From the NCBI RefSeq assembly GCF_000304475.1, contig NC_018940.1, positions 1,488,001 to 1,552,000 of the forward strand: 64,000 bases of DNA. Reading direction: 5' to 3'. The first letter of the stretch is position 1, and the number at the start of each line of letters is the position of its first letter. A program made the translations under genes and the position numbers. Of the stretch, positions 49,898-60,449 are shown piece after piece. This stretch comes from Kazachstania africana CBS 2517 (Eukaryota > Ascomycota > Saccharomycetes > Saccharomycetales > Saccharomycetaceae). The notes below the pieces were generated by a model, which was given only the letters and a program-made list of their open reading frames with translations, was not told the origin of the DNA and made no database searches.

Positions 49898-50956
49898 TTA
49901 TATGAGATGAGTAGTAGATGCAATGCTGTGTCTTTGTCTTCCTTCTCTTTCGAGTGGTGGCACATTCTTTTCGACGGCTCTGGCAAGGGGAATTGTGCCC
50001 ATAAATCCCTTCTTTTCTACCAACGTAGAGCTTCTTAGGTACAATGGATCCTCTTGGTAATACTCGTCGGTGATCGGATGCAATAGGATGGTTTGTTTCT
50101 TGATCGTTAGGATACTATTAGTAGGAACGGTGGTCCAGTCACCTCTTTCGAATGTAAGAGGTTCAGAGGCAACCATGATCACGTCCTGATTTCTATCTAA
50201 CCTTTCCATTCTGTATTCTCCCGGAGCAGTTTCAATAAAACTGGATCCACAGCTGAAATGCAATGATGCAGCTTCATCTGTCTTGGATGTAATGTAGCGT
50301 GACACAATAACCGTATCACCATCTGTAACAGCAAAATTTAGTAATGAAGGTTCATTATCAGCTGTGGCTTCTTTGGTCCAATCCTTTATATATCCTATTG
50401 TATTTAACATTGCGCTTCTTAGAGCTACGTGTCCAAAGTTACCACTTTTATCACTGGGATCAAATCCAAGTTTATCTAACGTATCCAAAAACAATGCAAA
50501 TGCACATTCTGAATCTGTACTACCTTGAAGGAAATTTAAATATTCATCCTTTATATGATTCAATAATTTCCTTTTTATCTTCTTGAAATTTGATATCCCA
50601 CCGTTATGCATAAAACATAAGTTGTGGTATGTAAAGGGGTGACAATTCGTCTCTGATAGTACACCATACGTACTGGCTCTTACATGCGCACACACTAGAT
50701 TAGATTTAGTCTTTTCTGCCAACGTCTCCAAATTCAAATTGTTCCACGCCGGTGTAATCGCTTTGAATGTACATGGTCCATCTTCAATACCTTCTTGATA
50801 GTATGCTACTCCAAATCCATCCCCATTCATGGGTCTACTCGTATCTAATCTCAATCGAGAATCAAAAGACTGGTTGATGATAGAATGTGCGGGTCTCGTC
50901 AATAAGTGCGATAAACGTATCGGTTCTTTACCTTTGAAAATTAAAAATCTACACAT
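49898..50956 (-). CDS. DUG3: Glutathione-degrading amidotransferase subunit Dug3
   Basis: Dug3 with Dug2 forms the enzyme that removes glutamate from glutathione in the cytosol; Dug1 then splits Cys-Gly. The 352-residue protein (357 in S. cerevisiae) begins MCRFLIFKG, so Cys2 becomes the N-terminal nucleophile of a class-II glutamine amidotransferase. Supporting motifs are NGDGFGVAYY, ACAHVRAST-like CAHVRAST, ETNCHPF and FMHNGGISNF, all typical of the fold. The order matches YNL191W. An upstream Met31/32-type core and Cbf1-type palindrome suggest sulfur control. Confidence 0.95.
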   Translation of the reverse strand: MCRFLIFKGKEPIRLSHLLTRPAHSIINQSFDSRLRLDTSRPMNGDGFGVAYYQEGIEDGPCTFKAITPAWNNLNLETLAEKTKSNLVCAHVRASTYGVLSETNCHPFTYHNLCFMHNGGISNFKKIKRKLLNHIKDEYLNFLQGSTDSECAFALFLDTLDKLGFDPSDKSGNFGHVALRSAMLNTIGYIKDWTKEATADNEPSLLNFAVTDGDTVIVSRYITSKTDEAASLHFSCGSSFIETAPGEYRMERLDRNQDVIMVASEPLTFERGDWTTVPTNSILTIKKQTILLHPITDEYYQEDPLYLRSSTLVEKKGFMGTIPLARAVEKNVPPLEREGRQRHSIASTTHLI

Positions 50957-51296
50957 GCCAACTCCACTTCTAGTATATCTCTCTCTATTCTTCTATCGAT
51001 TACCCCTTCACAGCTCTGAAATATTGCTCGCTTCTATATATATATATATATTTACAATTTCCAGTTTTCTACAAAATGCAAAGAAACGGCTTGAGGGACG
51101 GCAAAATTAAGCTCCTTTACGACACTGTGGTAGAGTAATATCACATGTGACAATGAAGAAATCAAAATAATAATAAAAGCCAACTGATATCCAATTATTA
51201 TCACCTATGCGTTTTACTTAAATACGTCCATTACTAATACAATGATTATTATATATTATTGCTTATTATATCCCAAATTGAAAATAAATTATTCCT
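50957..51296. other. Intergenic: DUG3 promoter and CHS1 3' region
   Basis: Holds an AT dinucleotide run near 51037-51051, the sulfur-regulation motifs listed separately (51124-51150), and AT-rich sequence toward the CHS1 stop. No gene seen. Confidence 0.6.
51124..51150. promoter_or_regulatory. Met31/32-type core next to Cbf1-type palindrome upstream of DUG3
   Basis: ACTGTGG at 51124-51130 matches the Met31/32 core. TCACATGTGA at 51141-51150 is a perfect palindrome, and with its flanks fits the Cbf1 consensus RTCACRTG on both strands. The two are 10 bp apart and about 170-195 bp before the DUG3 start. This is the layout of Met4-controlled sulfur genes. Confidence 0.65.
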
Positions 51297-54200
51297 TTAA
51301 AAATTAGTCACTCTTCTTAAAAGTCTCTTTATCATGTAAACGATACAACCAATAAAACGTAATAATGCACTGAGTGCTACCAACCATAAAATAACACTGA
51401 AGTACACCGTAGCTCTCGATGTTAATATCGGTTTCATTATCTCTTCCGAACTCACATCGTCCGTAACTTTCGTGGCTGCTCTCATGGCTATGTAATCACT
51501 TATACCACCTGATTCAAGTACTGCAGCAACAATAGCAAAATTCGTGAGTACCCAGAAAATGATTACCAGTGATCTAACGTTAGCGTAGTATCCGGTCTTT
51601 TGCTCTTCTGTTAATGCACCACCATTGTTATTACCACCATCTTCTACACTAGCATCCTTGCTTTGCAAAATATTCATGTATTTGCTATAATTCGATTGAA
51701 TTTCTTCACTTGAAATTAATACCTCCATCTTAAAAGTACCATCCTCCTTTGTATTAATCTTACCCAATGGTTTCTTACTCACTGCACCTTTAGTACCCCA
51801 TGATATATCATGAACGTTACAAAAAGCGTAAATATTCAAAATATTGATATAAGATGGACTTAGTAACAAATACTGAGCAAAACTTGTAAGCATATGCCAT
51901 GGTTGCAAACATATTATGGAACTGGCGATGTAGAGACCATATGTCGATAAAACGGAAATTAACATATCAGCAAATGTTTCTTCAGAAAAGAGACCTTTGA
52001 ATGTAACATTACGATCTTTCAAAACATCCTGAAACGTCTTCACAATCATGAAGATACTACAAAATATCAAATAAACCATTAATATGGCAAAAAAAATAAA
52101 GGTCATAACGTAGTATTTTTCGGTACTCTTTGGCTTATTACCTAGTGAAAGTATAAACGTAGTGAAAACCGAAAATCCATATAACCAAAAGAAGATGACA
52201 GATAAAACCTGGAAAACTTGACCATACGATACTGCAATCGATAAGGTTAGGATTCTGAAAATTAAGAAAAATGATGATAGTGAAAACCACGACATTAGTG
52301 TATTGAAAAATAGGTATGCAAATTCAATATTTAGTAATATCTTACGACCCAAACTATGACCACTAGTCCAAATTCTATAAAAATGACAGAATGAATAAAC
52401 ACTAGCGAAAAATGAACCATTAAGCCAACGTCTTCTTTGTAAAATAAACTCAGGCACTCTTTCAGGGACATCAGTAGAAGCCGAAGAGCTTCTTGAGTAC
52501 CTTAATAACCATTTTGCATCTCTCTTTGTTACTATCTCAAAACATAAAATACGATCTTCAGCAAGATACATATTTGAGGAAAAGAATTTTAGACCTTCAT
52601 TTTCTAGAGTTTCACCATAGAAATACTTCTTTAATGGCTCACCTCTTACAGCAACAAATCTATATGCCGAGAAAGCCCCCGGTAAAACAGTAATAAAACC
52701 AAAATTGGATTCTCCTGTCTTATCTAGGATATTTGACATCTTATACTCAAAATTTTGTGATGCAACTAAAGGATTCAATAATTTGGAGCCCATTTTACCG
52801 ATATCTGCTTTAATCTCACCGCAAGCACCGCCAACGTTCGGGTCCTTAAATTCTTTCCAAAGTTCGTAGATAGAATCTTTACCAGGCATTGTACCAGCAT
52901 CTAATAACGTAACAATGTTGGGTTGTAATAATTCAGCAAAACCTTCAAATGCCCATCTGTGTGAATTGATCTTTTTTTGATTTTGTTCCTTCAATGCGAA
53001 TAAAAGTTGTATGGGGACTGTAGTTTGATCACACGATAACGTCAATCCCTCAGCAGTGACATCCGTAATGTTCATCATAGTTGTATGTTCGTAAAGATGC
53101 ATTTTAACCTGTTCACTATTAATTTCATCCTTCGCAAACCCATCTTGATAGCAACCAAGAGAACTCATCAAAGCCAGCGCTTTTTCATTGATTTTAGCAC
53201 GACCATCTGATACAACACATACAACAATTTTTTTCCAAGCATCTGGCCCCCAATGAGTGGAATTACTCTTACGAATCATGTATCGTATATTATCCATGAC
53301 ACCTTTTAACGTTCTACCAAGTAATATGTGATCTTCATTATACATGGTTATGACAATCATTAACTCTGTCTCCCTTGGCCTTAGGTACTTCAACTGTCTT
53401 ACGGTAAAGTTCCGGATTGCCATTTCATTTGGTTCACAGGTAACTGCTTGATATCGCATAAATTTAAATTCATTTGTTAAAATATCCTCATTCGCGACAC
53501 CCGTAGAATAAGAATGAAGTAAACTCTTACTAATAGGTGAATCAAACACAAAATTACCTCTCCAAAGTTTGAATTTTCTGACTTCAGTTCCAGCTCTTTT
53601 GAGACCCCTGTTTTTATCTTCCTCATCGTATCCATCCTCCATTGAAGTACTAGAAGATGATGATACAAATGATCGCTCATTTGTAATGTCATATTCACCA
53701 AGATCCTTGTGGTCTATCAGGAATTCCTCTTCCAAAGGCTCTAAATTTGGATTATATGGATCCACCATTTCACCGTGATTGCCAAGGTATGAATTTATCT
53801 CATAATCATCTCCATTTTGGTCCACATAGATACGTTCAATATCATTGTCATATACATATCCTTGTGATTGCAGTGGTATGTTGTTTTGATTTAGGATAGG
53901 TCTCGTGTCCTCTTCATTTGAAAGTATGCTCGCCGAATAATTATTACTGTTATTACTGGATATTAAATTATTGCCGCTGTGATCATTATTGAAATAATAC
54001 TCCGTATCATTGAAATAAGTTGGTTGTGCATTGTTGGTTTGATTTAGAAGGTTTGGTGTATTTTGAATAATGTTAATCTCAGGTAGTACCTGATATGAAG
54101 AAGTAGGTTGATTATTATTGACAAAGACATCTGTATAAGCCTGCTGTGGAGTTTGGATATGATTGTCAGGATGCGAGTTGAGAAAATTCTCATACGACTG

Positions 54201-54491
54201 CCCTTCTAAAGTATTCTGTGGTATTGGAGGTCTACGCGATGGGATTCTTGACTTGGAACGATCCTCAGCCATTCCAGTGTTTGCAGCACTATATGGCGGC
54301 TCATTAGCACCGTACTGCTGACCGTAGTTATGATTTGTCGCAGCGCCAGAGTAATTATAGTAATTTGTGTCTAAGTGTTCTTCATTGTTATAATATCTTT
54401 CTTCCTCTTCAGAGGTCAGATTATTTCCAGCACCATTATATTGATCCTGGTCGCCATTTCCATGACTATAGTTCTGGTGGTAATTACTCAT
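51297..54491 (-). CDS. CHS1: Chitin synthase I (Chs1)
   Basis: Family-2 glycosyltransferase that polymerises GlcNAc from UDP-GlcNAc; in yeast Chs1 repairs the septum after cell separation. Length 1064, against 1131 in S. cerevisiae. The N-terminal 290 residues are Asn/Tyr-rich and disordered. The catalytic domain follows, with ETELMIVITMYNEDHILLGRT (start near 370), LDAGT and GEIKADIG. It also has AEDRIL (the catalytic EDR) and QRRRW near 685-689, the acceptor-site motif. Six to seven membrane spans follow (for example IEFAYLFFNTLMSWFSLSSFF). The class-II C-terminal segment is present. All signature residues are intact. Confidence 0.96.
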   Translation of the reverse strand: MSNYHQNYSHGNGDQDQYNGAGNNLTSEEEERYYNNEEHLDTNYYNYSGAATNHNYGQQYGANEPPYSAANTGMAEDRSKSRIPSRRPPIPQNTLEGQSYENFLNSHPDNHIQTPQQAYTDVFVNNNQPTSSYQVLPEINIIQNTPNLLNQTNNAQPTYFNDTEYYFNNDHSGNNLISSNNSNNYSASILSNEEDTRPILNQNNIPLQSQGYVYDNDIERIYVDQNGDDYEINSYLGNHGEMVDPYNPNLEPLEEEFLIDHKDLGEYDITNERSFVSSSSSTSMEDGYDEEDKNRGLKRAGTEVRKFKLWRGNFVFDSPISKSLLHSYSTGVANEDILTNEFKFMRYQAVTCEPNEMAIRNFTVRQLKYLRPRETELMIVITMYNEDHILLGRTLKGVMDNIRYMIRKSNSTHWGPDAWKKIVVCVVSDGRAKINEKALALMSSLGCYQDGFAKDEINSEQVKMHLYEHTTMMNITDVTAEGLTLSCDQTTVPIQLLFALKEQNQKKINSHRWAFEGFAELLQPNIVTLLDAGTMPGKDSIYELWKEFKDPNVGGACGEIKADIGKMGSKLLNPLVASQNFEYKMSNILDKTGESNFGFITVLPGAFSAYRFVAVRGEPLKKYFYGETLENEGLKFFSSNMYLAEDRILCFEIVTKRDAKWLLRYSRSSSASTDVPERVPEFILQRRRWLNGSFFASVYSFCHFYRIWTSGHSLGRKILLNIEFAYLFFNTLMSWFSLSSFFLIFRILTLSIAVSYGQVFQVLSVIFFWLYGFSVFTTFILSLGNKPKSTEKYYVMTFIFFAILMVYLIFCSIFMIVKTFQDVLKDRNVTFKGLFSEETFADMLISVLSTYGLYIASSIICLQPWHMLTSFAQYLLLSPSYINILNIYAFCNVHDISWGTKGAVSKKPLGKINTKEDGTFKMEVLISSEEIQSNYSKYMNILQSKDASVEDGGNNNGGALTEEQKTGYYANVRSLVIIFWVLTNFAIVAAVLESGGISDYIAMRAATKVTDDVSSEEIMKPILTSRATVYFSVILWLVALSALLRFIGCIVYMIKRLLRRVTNF

Positions 54492-54765
54492 AGATCAATC
54501 TGCTCGAGTATTGCTTGAAGCTCCTCTATATTTCTACTTAAAACCATTATTCAAGAAGATTATTTGTGCAAGATCGAACCAAAATCTTCCATATATATAA
54601 ATAGAAAATTAAATGCTGGACATGTTTCATGCGCCTGGTGAAATTTTGGCGTATGCTTTGATTTTTCAATGCGCCATGCCAATTTCGACCAGATCTGGAA
54701 GGCCTTACCGTATAGGGAAATATAAATGGCTTGACATGCCGAATACGGAAATAATTGTGAAAAGT

Positions 54766-56346
54766 TTATAAAAATAGCTTGTAGAAGCTATGGTCTTTCA
54801 ATTGATCAACATTAGTCTCAGAATCGAGGCTAATGGAGATCTGTCCCTTTAATGTAATCTCCTGCAACAGTTGGGATCTTAAACGAGCCTGGTTAAAAAT
54901 ATAATTTCTCTTAAGTTTGTCAACAATGGTCTCTTGTAGGCCACATGATTTCTCCGCGATGTTCATTGCGTTTGTCACTAATGTAACGGCATTTTTCATT
55001 AATATGTTCAAAACCTCAGTATTTGCATCTGAATTTTCCCTTTTTCTGATAGCAAATCTTCGTAGTTCATTATCTGAAGATGTTATCGTTACGTCACATA
55101 ATTGGAATACCATTCTACTCAATAGGTCGCTGTTCGTTTTGATACATTCATTTCTTGAAAGAGATAACCTTGATCTAGTATCATTTAAAATTCTGTTCAA
55201 CAAAGTGGCTAAGCCCCATTGAACGTCTTTCTGTTCGTCGTCTATTTGATTTATGGCAAATTCCAATAAATCAATTTTAGACAAATTCAATTCTATACCT
55301 TCAATAGAGGCAGAATTGATGTAAGTTACAAGCTCATCAGGACGATTTGTTACAGTTATTATTTTCAAACCTTCGATTGCGAACCTTACGATATCAAGAT
55401 CCTCATGCTTGATTTCAATTTTTTCTTCCACTAGGATAGAAGACAAGACATCATCTAGATATAATAAAAATTTAGTGATTAAATCTACTAGATAATTGTT
55501 TTGAACTTCATTAATCGTGGCATCGTTTGAATTCACATTTTCAATGCAAAATTCCATGACTGATTGAGAAAACTTGTAACAATTTGTTAATAACTCACTC
55601 AAAGAATCGGTTGTCACCTGATCCGAAACTTCCATCATTTCAGAGGAGTCGCCCTCATTATTGTTCCCTGTTAATATGCCAGTCCCTCTAGTTCTATCGA
55701 CACTATTATCGCTATCTAGAGTATCCCTCTGAAATGTAGAGATATTACTATCTTGTCCTTCCGAGGACGAATCCCAGCTTTTCAATTCATTGATCTGGCT
55801 ACTGATTAGGTTCTGCGATAAGTCAATAAATCTATTGCATAAATCTATTAAATTGACTGATTCTCTTGTCAAATCGGATGATTCCACCATGGATAAGTAT
55901 GAGGTCAATAAATTGAATTTCAGATCCCATGTAATGTTATCCTCACTGAATGAGCTTAACACATTCTCCAATCTACTTATAATATCTGGTAATTCCAGCA
56001 AAATTTTTTCAATATCTGGAATATCTTCTAAATTAATATATCGTAGGATATTAATATAGCCGTTATTGGCAAGGTAATCAGTATGTATTTGCAACAGCAA
56101 CCGCGTTTGGTTATAACAAATGTTATACGTACAGCTTTCAGTACGCTCCTCTTGTGTAGTCAACCCAACTTCATATAGATTGTATGCGATGAGATAGAAT
56201 CTAAGTGATTTTTTGATATCCGAAAGTAGCCATCTCTCCGCCTGCTCTTCATTCAATACAGCCTCCTCGTAATAATCATCCTGTGTCACTAGTTGTTTCT
56301 TCTTTGCTTGAGCATTCTTTTTCTTGCCGAACTTGACTCTTTTCAT
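54766..56346 (-). CDS. YNL193W: YNL193W homologue, unknown function
   Basis: A 526-residue protein (558 in S. cerevisiae) assigned by position after CHS1 and by length. The N-terminus is very basic (KRVKFGKKKNAQAKKKQ), possibly a nuclear/nucleolar signal. The rest is acidic and helix-rich, with Leu-rich stretches such as LLLQIHTDYLANNGYINILR and LLEFAINQIDDEQKDVQWGLATLL that suggest an alpha-solenoid. No catalytic motif, membrane span or zinc site is visible. I do not know its role. Confidence 0.75.
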   Translation of the reverse strand: MKRVKFGKKKNAQAKKKQLVTQDDYYEEAVLNEEQAERWLLSDIKKSLRFYLIAYNLYEVGLTTQEERTESCTYNICYNQTRLLLQIHTDYLANNGYINILRYINLEDIPDIEKILLELPDIISRLENVLSSFSEDNITWDLKFNLLTSYLSMVESSDLTRESVNLIDLCNRFIDLSQNLISSQINELKSWDSSSEGQDSNISTFQRDTLDSDNSVDRTRGTGILTGNNNEGDSSEMMEVSDQVTTDSLSELLTNCYKFSQSVMEFCIENVNSNDATINEVQNNYLVDLITKFLLYLDDVLSSILVEEKIEIKHEDLDIVRFAIEGLKIITVTNRPDELVTYINSASIEGIELNLSKIDLLEFAINQIDDEQKDVQWGLATLLNRILNDTRSRLSLSRNECIKTNSDLLSRMVFQLCDVTITSSDNELRRFAIRKRENSDANTEVLNILMKNAVTLVTNAMNIAEKSCGLQETIVDKLKRNYIFNQARLRSQLLQEITLKGQISISLDSETNVDQLKDHSFYKLFL

Positions 56347-57283
56347 TGCCTATGATCTACGATATTAGCCCTTTTCAATAGCTTCAACTTCCCTTGCTGA
56401 ATATATTTTTTTTCAAAGTTTTTCTCTTAACCGGTTCTCAACACTAAGAAGAAACTCAGAGTCCTCACTTCAAACACTTATTGAACACATAACATACTCA
56501 CCCATCAAAATGGATGATGTGGCCATCTGGTCAAAGAATATATGACTTCATCAAAATTTCTGTTGATTATCGATAGTGAGTGCAATACTCTAAGGGGGAT
56601 TCTGACGTTGAAAAACTAGTTTCCCTTGCAGGTAAACGTCATGAAACAGAACCGTCGAGATTTTTACGAGTATCATCAGTAAGAACTGACCCGTGTCACC
56701 AAACTCCCATGAACAATCCATCCCGATCTCGTTGTGACGTATCCTTTCAGAAGATACCCTAGCTATCTACCCTTTACCTTTACTAGAACTGCATACCCAG
56801 ACATCGCATAACATATCCCATGTTTCTGCGCAAATCGGAGTTCTCCCGAAAGTACTTTACCAACATATTTGGTGACGGCGTATTGATTATAGATAGAGGT
56901 ACAAATAATTAAAGTGTATTATTATGCTCAGCCGCATTAAATTCTTGACCTCTTCATATTACGACATGACAGGTATCCTTTAATGCCTTTTACGTTTTAT
57001 GTTGTTACCGCATCGTATGACTAACATCATAGGTAATGGTCATTAATGCTAGAGACCTTCAAGGGTACCCCAAATCCCTCAAAAGAAACTATATATGTAA
57101 ACCCATAATGCAATATGCATTTTTGCAGTATTGGCTTTTGGTTTCGGATCTTCCCTTCAAGACTTGCTATAACACTAAGATATAAATACAAAGAACGATA
57201 TCTTTAGCAAAAGTTTTTAGTCTCAATTTGTCTTTTATTTCAAATCAAAAACACTACAACAAGACTTAACACAATTTTCAAAA
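56347..57283. other. Divergent intergenic region, 0.9 kb, upstream of the eisosome-type gene
   Basis: No gene supported; a 60-codon open frame at 56580-56762 has no recognisable features. Contains a stress core AGGGG at 56593-56597 and TATAAATA at 57181-57188, 96 bp before the FMP45/YNL194C-type start. The promoter of the YNL193W homologue lies at the other end. Confidence 0.55.
57181..57188 (+). promoter_or_regulatory. TATA box of the FMP45/YNL194C-type gene
   Basis: TATAAATA, a strong TATA match, lies 96 bp upstream of the start codon, typical spacing for a regulated yeast gene. Confidence 0.6.
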
Positions 57284-58240
57284 ATGGAATACAAAAAGTT
57301 AGTACATATTGTTAATTTATTATTTTTACTAGGCGCTGGATTATTATCTTGGTTTTTAATATTATCAGGTGCGAGAGAAGGTGGAACGTTAAGAAAATTC
57401 TATTGGTTCCAAGCTGAGACTACGGGATTCAATGATGCTCCAGACAGTACTAGATGGTACAACTATAATTGGTGTGGTTGGGATAATGGTGTAGCTAACA
57501 GCTACCATTGCTCGTCGAGAAGACCTGCAGAACCATTTTCTCCTCGCGACAATTTCGGTTCCAATGACATCATGCCAAGTACCTTTTTGAATAACAGAGA
57601 TACTTACTACTATCTTTCAAGAGTTGCTTGGGCGATGCTACTAATTGGTCTTTTCTTCATCATGTTGGTCATTATCCCACAAATTGTAAATATCTTCTTT
57701 AGTTCAAGAATGATAGGATTTTCAGCAATTGCCGTTGCTTTCAGCTGGGCTGCTTTATTCTTCATTCTATTGGCAGCATGTCTCTATACTGGCTGCTATG
57801 AAAAGGCAAGAAGAGCTTTTAAGCATGATGGTCGGTTTGCCAGATTGGGAAAAAATAATTTTGCCTTTATTTGGACTACAGTGTTCTTATTGCTAGTCAG
57901 CTCAATTTGGACAACCATCGATACTGCTCATGTTGGTTACAGGTACGCAAAAGACGGATTTAGTAATAATGCGAATAATGACACGAATAATTATGATAAT
58001 GCTTATTACAACTCATATCCAAGGGCAGAAAATGATAATAACGTGGTAAATGATCGTACTTCATCAGATAGTGAACCTAACGAACACACAAGCCCTGCTC
58101 AGCAACCCACTTTTTTCACCAAAATGAGAACGAAAAAACACGTCAAAAAAGCAAATGCATCTGAACCAGATGAACAGCAAGAAAGTCAAGAAATTACTAC
58201 CGTTGAGCATGGTCCCCAAGGTGTCGTTACTGACGTCTAA
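57284..58240 (+). CDS. FMP45: SUR7-family eisosome membrane protein (YNL194C/FMP45 type)
   Basis: SUR7/PalI-family proteins mark MCC/eisosome furrows of the plasma membrane; YNL194C and FMP45 are the duplicated S. cerevisiae members linked to stress, sporulation and sphingolipid content. The 318-residue length matches (301 and 309). Four spans are visible near 8-29, 112-136, 144-170 and 190-212. The extracellular loop between spans 1 and 2 has the family pattern WCGWDN with a later Cys. The C-terminal tail (215-318) is hydrophilic, Asn-rich then charged. By synteny it corresponds to YNL194C; I use FMP45 as the named family member. Confidence 0.88.
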   Translation: MEYKKLVHIVNLLFLLGAGLLSWFLILSGAREGGTLRKFYWFQAETTGFNDAPDSTRWYNYNWCGWDNGVANSYHCSSRRPAEPFSPRDNFGSNDIMPSTFLNNRDTYYYLSRVAWAMLLIGLFFIMLVIIPQIVNIFFSSRMIGFSAIAVAFSWAALFFILLAACLYTGCYEKARRAFKHDGRFARLGKNNFAFIWTTVFLLLVSSIWTTIDTAHVGYRYAKDGFSNNANNDTNNYDNAYYNSYPRAENDNNVVNDRTSSDSEPNEHTSPAQQPTFFTKMRTKKHVKKANASEPDEQQESQEITTVEHGPQGVVTDV

Positions 58241-58462
58241 AAGCCTGAACTTGTTTTGACTGATATGCTCATTTTTCTCTTTCCCTTAAAAAAGTCCGTA
58301 ATTCAAACTAATTAATAATCAAGATAACTAATTCAGCTACTTAGTAAATGTAATTTTTATTCTTCCCTTCTAGTTCTTATTGCTCTTTCTCTTTTTTTTT
58401 CTGAACCTATACTAACATAACTCATAATAACTTTTGTATTTACAGCTCTGAAGGAAAAAGCT

Positions 58463-59917
58463 ATGGTTACCTCCAAAATGTCAAAGATTATGATAGAATC
58501 TTTGGGAGAAGGCCAAAATGCGGAAGACTATATCAATAACCCTCCTGAAAATCCAAACAAAGTAAAAGGAGAACAAGAACACGAACCAGCTCCTCATCAA
58601 GAATATCCCCCAACCCATTTGTACAAAGATCCAAGTACCACATACCCTAAAATGGACGAGAATTCTTATCTACCAGACGACGAAGATATTCACCAAGGTA
58701 AGACGGATATCGTTCCAGAGGGATGTCCAGGCGAAAGATTATTTCCAAATTCAGGCAAAGTGGGCATTCCAGGGTGTGGAAAGGGTGAACCAAATGCACA
58801 ACATTCTAAAATGAATACAAATTTTGACGCAAATGAATTGGTTGAATCCAAAATGAATGAAGAAACATGTCCAATGGGCTATCAAAACACTTCAATTCCC
58901 GGGTTTGAAGGCCATCACACCCCAATCCCAGGTGCTGGTAAGCCAAACCCAGAACCTCACAAGAATGAGCCATGGCATTTAATTCCAGAAAATTACCAAG
59001 GTCAACAAACTCAAGACAGTGGTACAACTTCTGGAACGGGTGCCGGCATGGCAATGGGCGGCGCTGCTGGCGCTGCTGGTGCTGCCTCAGCTAATACGCT
59101 AAAAGGCGGCTTTGGTAAAGGAACAGCAGCTGCCCCAAGTGGTAGAGAAGGATTAGCTGGTACGACGAAGAACATCACAACGGATGAAGCAAATGCTAAT
59201 TATGGGTTACCATCAACAGGATTTGCAAAATCTGTGGCTGCGGAACAAAGACAAAATCCAGCAATGCCTACATCGACACAGACTGGTACTAATACCACGG
59301 GGCAAGGAAATTACAAAAATATGACGGCAGCTACGACTAATACTGCAGATTTTGCTCAAAGGCCTCATGAGACTGGCAATATTCCACGCACACAACAGAA
59401 GCATCACGAAGGCTTTGCAGCAGACCCTGCCAAAACAGCTGATTTTGATCAAAGGGCCCATGAAGCGCGCAATGCAGGTGATATGAAACAAAGAGATCAA
59501 CAAGGAATGACATTCGGAACAGGTATGCATGCTGATAAGTCATCTCATGAAAGGGAGAAGCCTGGCCAAAAAGCTACATATACTGCTCCAGCAGGTCAAG
59601 AGAGTGAGGAGGCTTTCTATACGATGGGCGGTGGTGGAATGCATGAGCAACTCCATCATAAAGAATCCTCCCAGTATACACATAGGAAGAGTAGTGGCGG
59701 TGGTTATGGTCATCAACGTGATGGACATAAGGAATATGATCCAGAACTGTACCGTTATGACTCGGCAACCGGGAAGTATGTTCCTAGAAATGAGGCCGAA
59801 TTGAATGCTGCTGGAGAATACATCGAGGGTGACAGTGATAGCGCTAAAAAACAAGGCAAGAAAGGAAGTGACGGTATTATTCATAAAATTAAGAATGTCA
59901 TTACCAACAAATCATAA
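58463..59917 (+). CDS. HBT1: Hbt1/YNL195C-like hydrophilic protein
   Basis: Hbt1 is an Hub1-binding polarity factor for mating projections; YNL195C is its shorter duplicate. This 484-residue protein is between the two in length (about 1046 and 261). It is hydrophilic with no membrane span. The N-terminal half has paired blocks PGERLFPNSGKVGIPGCGKG (about 92-111) and CPMGYQNTSIPGFEGHHTP (about 136-154), which look like diverged copies. A Gly/Ala-rich stretch (about 190-215) follows. Then come two copies of TADFxQRxHE (near 294 and 325), a His/Gly-rich region and a lysine-rich tail. By synteny it corresponds to YNL195C. Hub1 binding is not visible from the sequence. Confidence 0.8.
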   Translation: MVTSKMSKIMIESLGEGQNAEDYINNPPENPNKVKGEQEHEPAPHQEYPPTHLYKDPSTTYPKMDENSYLPDDEDIHQGKTDIVPEGCPGERLFPNSGKVGIPGCGKGEPNAQHSKMNTNFDANELVESKMNEETCPMGYQNTSIPGFEGHHTPIPGAGKPNPEPHKNEPWHLIPENYQGQQTQDSGTTSGTGAGMAMGGAAGAAGAASANTLKGGFGKGTAAAPSGREGLAGTTKNITTDEANANYGLPSTGFAKSVAAEQRQNPAMPTSTQTGTNTTGQGNYKNMTAATTNTADFAQRPHETGNIPRTQQKHHEGFAADPAKTADFDQRAHEARNAGDMKQRDQQGMTFGTGMHADKSSHEREKPGQKATYTAPAGQESEEAFYTMGGGGMHEQLHHKESSQYTHRKSSGGGYGHQRDGHKEYDPELYRYDSATGKYVPRNEAELNAAGEYIEGDSDSAKKQGKKGSDGIIHKIKNVITNKS

Positions 59918-60449
59918 GAATCGATGGAGCCTGTGCTGTTAATTTTGTTTATTTTACCGTTTACCTTGTTGGCGCGCTCGCATACATCCTTGTTTCTATT
60001 TCTTGTTTTCTTCTCCTTTAAATCTACTTATATGAACTTCACTAATTTGATATATATGACTATGTATGTATCGTTATATGGCTACTTGATTTATAATTTA
60101 ATGTAATGAAAGAATTAGTTTATCGAAATGACTTCCTCAGACTACTAAAAATTGTAGCAATGTGACTTATTAATAGATTCTTATATCGTGTTATAAGATA
60201 AGCGGAATTCCGAACTCCATTTAAGGCGACATTAAACTCTATTTATTCATTGTCTTCTTTCTCGTAGTGTTTCTCCAAAATGTCATGCAAAAAAAAAGAC
60301 GAAGAGACATTTAGCCGCCGAGAGTTAGGGGAAAACCTAATTTCACTTAAAAGTATATAAGGTCAGAAGTGAGGAACTATATTTCTGAGAATCTGTTAGT
60401 CATGTACATCTTATTACCTTTCAAATAAATTATGGCATTTTTATAAGTA
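59918..60449. other. Intergenic: 3' region of HBT1-like gene and promoter of SLZ1-position gene
   Basis: No other gene. A perfect URS1 (60312-60321) and TATATAAG (60354-60361) precede the next gene and are listed separately. The rest is AT-rich. Confidence 0.6.
60312..60361 (+). promoter_or_regulatory. URS1 (Ume6 site) and TATA box of SLZ1-position gene
   Basis: TAGCCGCCGA at 60312-60321 is a perfect URS1, the Ume6 site of early meiotic genes. TATATAAG follows at 60354-60361. The start codon is about 130 and 90 bp away respectively. Confidence 0.8.
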
